This document shows positions 6,561-9,190 of a stretch of 9,190 nucleotides of DNA, one piece after another (positions within the stretch are counted from its first letter, which is position 1; the number at the start of each line of letters is the position of its first letter). The stretch spans positions 1 to 9,190 of the forward strand of contig CAIPWG010000153.1 in the NCBI GenBank assembly GCA_903868655.1, in the 5' to 3' direction. The notes under the pieces are model-generated. The model saw only the letters and a program-made list of their open reading frames with translations. It did not search any database and was not told where the DNA came from. This DNA comes from an uncultured Sphingomonadales bacterium (lineage in GTDB: Bacteria > Pseudomonadota > Alphaproteobacteria > Sphingomonadales > Sphingomonadaceae). The translations under genes and the position numbers were made by a program.

Positions 6561-7304
6561 ATGGCAAACTGGAACGACCCTCAGCCCTCTTCGACGGGCT
6601 TCGGCGCGTCTCCGAGCCTTTCGGGCGCCTGGGGACGTAGCACTGTCTACGATGCCGGGCTGCGTCGGCACATGCTTTCGATTTACAACTACATGGCTTC
6701 GGGCATTCTGCTCTCGGGAATTGTGGCGCTGGGCTTCGCCGCCTCGGGCATGGCCGAAACCGTGCTGCACACGCCGCTGCGCTGGCTGATCGCGCTGGCG
6801 CCGATGGCGTTTGTCATGGTGATGAGTTTTGGCGTCAACCGGTTGTCGACAGCGACAATGCAATTGCTGTTCTGGGCGTTCAGCGTAGCGATGGGCCTGT
6901 CGCTGTCATCGATCTTCTTCGTCTATACCGGGCCGTCGATTGCCGTGACATTCTTTGCCACTGCGGGCGCTTTTGCTGGTCTCAGCCTGTTTGGTTACAC
7001 CACAAAGAAGAACCTGTCGGCGATGGGCACATTCCTGATCATGGGCCTGTTCGGCATTCTGATCGCGATGGTTGCAAATATGTTCCTGCAATCGCAGCCC
7101 TTGGCTTGGGGCATCAGCTTCCTTGGCGTGTTGATCTTCGCCGGGCTGACCGCTTATGACACCCAGAAGCTGAAAGATCAGTACAGCTATGTTGGTGGCA
7201 CCGAAATGGCTGGCAAGGCCGTCATCCTTGGTGCGCTCAATCTGTACCTCGATTTCATCAACATGTTCCTGATGCTGCTACGCTTTATGGGCGACCGCCG
7301 CTAA
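6561..7304 (+). CDS. Bax inhibitor-1/YccA family membrane protein
   Basis: The 247-residue protein belongs to the BI-1 (TMBIM) family, whose bacterial members include E. coli YccA and YbhL and B. subtilis YetJ; YetJ is a pH-sensitive calcium leak channel and YccA modulates the FtsH protease. After a hydrophilic N-terminus (1-40) there are seven hydrophobic helices at roughly 43-63, 73-92, 98-121, 125-146, 153-174, 180-199 and 220-242. The family motif AYDTQKLKDQY lies after helix six and LNLYLDFINMFLMLLRF forms helix seven; D200 and D231 are the likely counterparts of the paired Asp residues of the YetJ pH switch. It is closer to the YbhL type than to YccA by general pattern, which is a judgement only. 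ATG 6561 has GGAGA (6546-6550) 10 bp upstream; an in-frame TTG at 6483 lies inside the promoter candidate. Single-gene unit bounded by a strong terminator. Confidence 0.93.
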   Translation: MANWNDPQPSSTGFGASPSLSGAWGRSTVYDAGLRRHMLSIYNYMASGILLSGIVALGFAASGMAETVLHTPLRWLIALAPMAFVMVMSFGVNRLSTATMQLLFWAFSVAMGLSLSSIFFVYTGPSIAVTFFATAGAFAGLSLFGYTTKKNLSAMGTFLIMGLFGILIAMVANMFLQSQPLAWGISFLGVLIFAGLTAYDTQKLKDQYSYVGGTEMAGKAVILGALNLYLDFINMFLMLLRFMGDRR

Positions 7305-7340
7305 TTCGGGCGCGATGGCTCCGATCATCGCAAACGCATC

Positions 7341-7381
7341 ACACCCGGTGGGATCATGATCCCGCCGGGTGTTTCTTTTTC
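7341..7381 (+). terminator. Strong rho-independent terminator
   Basis: A nearly perfect 14-bp stem is formed by ACACCCGG (7341-7348) with CCGGGTGT (7365-7372), a T-G wobble, and GGGAT (7350-7354) with ATCCC (7359-7363) around a CATG loop. A T-rich tail runs from 7372 to 7380. It ends the BI-1 family transcript 37 bp after the stop codon. Confidence 0.92.
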
Positions 7382-7478
7382 TTGATCGCGCAGGCATGTG
7401 CTAGGCCAATACCGCCGTCGGCGCGTTATGCCGCGGTTTTCCCGCAGATTGATAAAATTGCATGGAGTGTGACCGACC

Positions 7479-8273
7479 GTGAGCATGCGCGATCGAGTGT
7501 CGACGGGAATTGCCGAACAAGCTGGTGCACAACAGAGTGCACGCGGTCACTGGGCCAAGTTGGCAGGCGTTGGCCTGGTTTTGGCATTGGCCGCTTGCGC
7601 GCAAAAGCCGCCACCACCTCCGGTAGTCGCCCCGCCACCACAACCGCCGGTTGAAGTGATCCCGCCGCGTCCAACGCCGCCCGATGGTTCCGCGCCCAAT
7701 ATGATCACACCGCCGGTCGATGCCGAGGGCACGCGGGAATCGGTCAACCGCAAGGTTTCGATCAACCAGATCGTGTGGAATTTGCGTTCGGCCTATACTG
7801 TCGCGGCACTAGGCTGTGTCGATGCGCATAGCGCGACTATCCTGCCGCTTTATCGCGCGTTTCTGACCCGCAACGCAAAGGCGCTGAAATCGATTTATGA
7901 TCATATGGATCATGAATTTCGTGACAAATATGGGCGCGGTGGCGAAACGTTGCGCGACGATTATCTGACCGTTCTGTACAATCACTACGCTTTGCCGCCG
8001 ACCAAGAACGAATTCTGCGATGTGGTCAGTCAGGTCCTTCAGGATGGCGCCAACGTTGCACCCGATGATCTTGGTGCCTTTGCGCAAACCAAAGTGCCGG
8101 TAATTGAAAAGGTGTTCGACGATTTTTACGCGCGGTATGACCAGTACAAGAATGCGCTGGCTGCCTGGGAAGAAAAATATGGTCATACCGGCCGTGTGCG
8201 GGTCGAACCACTGTCGCAACAGGCGCCCCCACCGCCGCGCATGCCCGATCTGACTGCTCCGACAAATCCCTGA
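7479..8273 (+). CDS. Lipoprotein of unknown function, Pro-rich spacer
   Basis: I do not recognise the family. The 264-residue product has a basic N-terminus, a hydrophobic stretch LAGVGLVLALAAC, and a lipobox LAAC with lipidation expected at C40. A Pro-rich segment (44-68) then probably spaces the body from the membrane. The body (about 85-240) is mixed and mostly helical with many aromatic and charged residues (FRDKYGRGGETLRDDYL; KVFDDFYARYDQYKNALAAW); C113 and C180 could form a disulfide in the periplasm. A short Pro-rich tail ends the protein. GTG 7479 is chosen with GGAG (7464-7467) 11 bp upstream, a little long; GTG 7497 would shorten the unusually long n-region. The stop is doubled (TGA TAG). 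It stands alone between two terminators. A -10-like TAAAAT (7453-7458) lacks a -35 and lies too close to the start to be trusted. Confidence 0.85.
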   Translation: MSMRDRVSTGIAEQAGAQQSARGHWAKLAGVGLVLALAACAQKPPPPPVVAPPPQPPVEVIPPRPTPPDGSAPNMITPPVDAEGTRESVNRKVSINQIVWNLRSAYTVAALGCVDAHSATILPLYRAFLTRNAKALKSIYDHMDHEFRDKYGRGGETLRDDYLTVLYNHYALPPTKNEFCDVVSQVLQDGANVAPDDLGAFAQTKVPVIEKVFDDFYARYDQYKNALAAWEEKYGHTGRVRVEPLSQQAPPPPRMPDLTAPTNP

Positions 8274-8280
8274 TAGTGCC

Positions 8281-8310
8281 ACCCCGGAACCGGTTTTTTG
8301 GTTTCGGGGT
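8281..8310 (+). terminator. Hairpin terminator after the lipoprotein gene
   Basis: ACCCCGGAACC (8281-8291) pairs with GGTTTCGGGGT (8300-8310) in an 11-bp stem with one G-T wobble, around a GGTTTTTT loop. The sequence after it (CTTGG) has no proper T-run, so termination may be partial. It lies 7 bp after the lipoprotein stop and upstream of the tRNA. Confidence 0.55.
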
Positions 8311-8340
8311 CTTGGCAAAACCGCAGGCCCTGCGCTACTT
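8311..8340 (+). promoter_or_regulatory. Promoter candidate for the tRNA gene
   Basis: TTGGCA (8312-8317) and CTACTT (8335-8340) are spaced by 17 bp. The -35 matches TTGACA at five of six bases; the -10 is a modest fit to the alphaproteobacterial CTATAT. Transcription would begin near 8347, about 9 bp before the mature tRNA. Confidence 0.35.
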
Positions 8341-8355
8341 CAAGCTGACTGGAAC

Positions 8356-8431
<76 letters not shown>

Positions 8432-8451
8432 GTCCAGCCTGACCACGCCGC

Positions 8452-9190
8452 CTAGAACAGGCCGTCTTCGTCCTGCTCCACACAATCCGCGGGGGGGCTG
8501 GCATCGACGATCCCAAGCGTTGCATCACCGCCTGGTAAAGCGAAGTCCGCATGGATCTGACGTTCGGCAGCCATTGTATAGCGTGCGTGGATCTTGGGCA
8601 TAATGTTGCGCAGCCAGGCTTCGTCGGCGCTATCAAGCACCGGTCTTGGCCCTGACAGTGTCCGGACAGCGGGTTGCAACTGGTCTGCCAGGTTATCGGA
8701 GTCGCCGATTACCGCGCCTGCGTCGGCGACTTGCACCATCAACCGCTTCACGATCGTTTCGCTGCCGGCAAGGCCGCTGTCGCTGTCCTGGCAGGCCTGA
8801 GCGATCACCAGGCGCGCTTCATTCAGCACCGCACCAAGATCGGTTTCGCCGTGATCGGCGTTTTCGCGCAAGGATTGATTGAGCTGGGCCAGGCTGTCCA
8901 CATCGGTGGCAATATGGTTGGCCGTTTCGCGCAACTGTGTCGCCTGTCCAGCCACTTCGACCGCGATCACCGCAACCGCGGCACCGGTCTGGCCCTGTCG
9001 CAGGCAGAGCAGGCGGGTGTTGATGGCAATTGCCTTCACATCGCGAACAATCTGGTCGATGCTGTCCAGCCGCGTGGTCAGATCGTCGGTCGCATCGGCG
9101 ATGCACCCTTCCATAACGCCTGCCTGTTTGGATGTTTCGGTCAGTTGCGTGATCATCGCGCCCAGCGCGCTGATCCCGGTTTCCAGATCA
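8452..9190 (-). CDS. Degenerate methyl-accepting-chemotaxis-like coiled-coil protein, 3' part
   Basis: The frame runs on the minus strand from beyond the window edge (open through 9189) to TAG at 8452-8454, so at least 245 C-terminal residues are seen and the true start is outside; the ATG at 9154-9156 is probably internal. The sequence is mostly long helix with heptad-like spacing (DDLTTRLDSIDQIVRDVKAI; LRETANHIATDVDSLAQL), as in a receptor signalling hairpin. At 8950-9021 a stretch starting NTRLLCLRQG and ending VIAVEVA aligns without gaps to the usual receptor tip NAAIEAARAGE...FAVVADEV, but the Glu and Ala residues that contact CheA/CheW are mostly replaced. The last 90 residues are non-coiled and end in an acidic EQDEDGLF. 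No membrane segment lies in the visible part. No chemotaxis genes adjoin it. It converges on the tRNA, 20 bp away. Confidence 0.65.
   Translation of the reverse strand, partial: DLETGISALGAMITQLTETSKQAGVMEGCIADATDDLTTRLDSIDQIVRDVKAIAINTRLLCLRQGQTGAAVAVIAVEVAGQATQLRETANHIATDVDSLAQLNQSLRENADHGETDLGAVLNEARLVIAQACQDSDSGLAGSETIVKRLMVQVADAGAVIGDSDNLADQLQPAVRTLSGPRPVLDSADEAWLRNIMPKIHARYTMAAERQIHADFALPGGDATLGIVDASPPADCVEQDEDGLF

Overview
The window reads as a GC-rich alphaproteobacterial chromosome segment, most probably from the Sphingomonadales (Novosphingobium/Erythrobacter-like). This rests on the style of FtsA and FtsZ (long Pro/Ala linker, tail ending near [10 protein letters not shown]), the cell-cycle type motifs before ftsZ, the ybjN-proC pairing common in alphaproteobacteria, and promoter candidates that fit CTTGAC-N17-CTATAT better than the E. 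coli consensus. The taxon is an inference; no rRNA or other decisive marker is present.

Layout. (1) 1-2374 is the distal end of a division and cell wall (dcw) cluster: the 3' part of ftsA, a 205-bp regulatory gap, and complete ftsZ. The gap carries two perfect DnaA boxes 43 bp apart and a GANTC (CcrM-type) site. A hairpin terminator follows ftsZ. (2) 2558-4825 encodes a large exported protein with a repeat-rich N-terminal part, a Pro-rich and then Lys/Ala-rich linker, and a C-terminal SPOR (septal peptidoglycan-binding) domain, so the division theme continues past ftsZ. (3) 4826-5089 is a gene-free gap with a second, weaker group of DnaA-box-like motifs. (4) 5090-6405 is a tight ybjN-domain/proC pair. 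(5) 6561-7304 is a seven-helix Bax-inhibitor-1/YccA family membrane protein with its own promoter candidate and a very strong terminator. (6) 7479-8273 is a lipoprotein of unknown function, also followed by a hairpin. (7) 8356-8431 is tRNA-Ala(CGC). (8) 8452 to the end, on the minus strand, is the 3' part of a coiled-coil protein resembling a degenerate chemotaxis-receptor signalling hairpin.

How they fit together. FtsA tethers FtsZ to the membrane, FtsZ forms the Z-ring, and the SPOR protein probably joins the septum from the periplasmic side. The remaining genes are housekeeping or unknown. No mobile element, CRISPR array, toxin-antitoxin pair or defence system was seen, and I do not claim a new multi-gene system. 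The points most worth checking are the DnaA boxes before ftsZ, the degenerate nucleotide-binding loop of FtsA, the histone-H1-like linker of the SPOR protein, and the receptor-like protein whose kinase-contact tip is degenerate.
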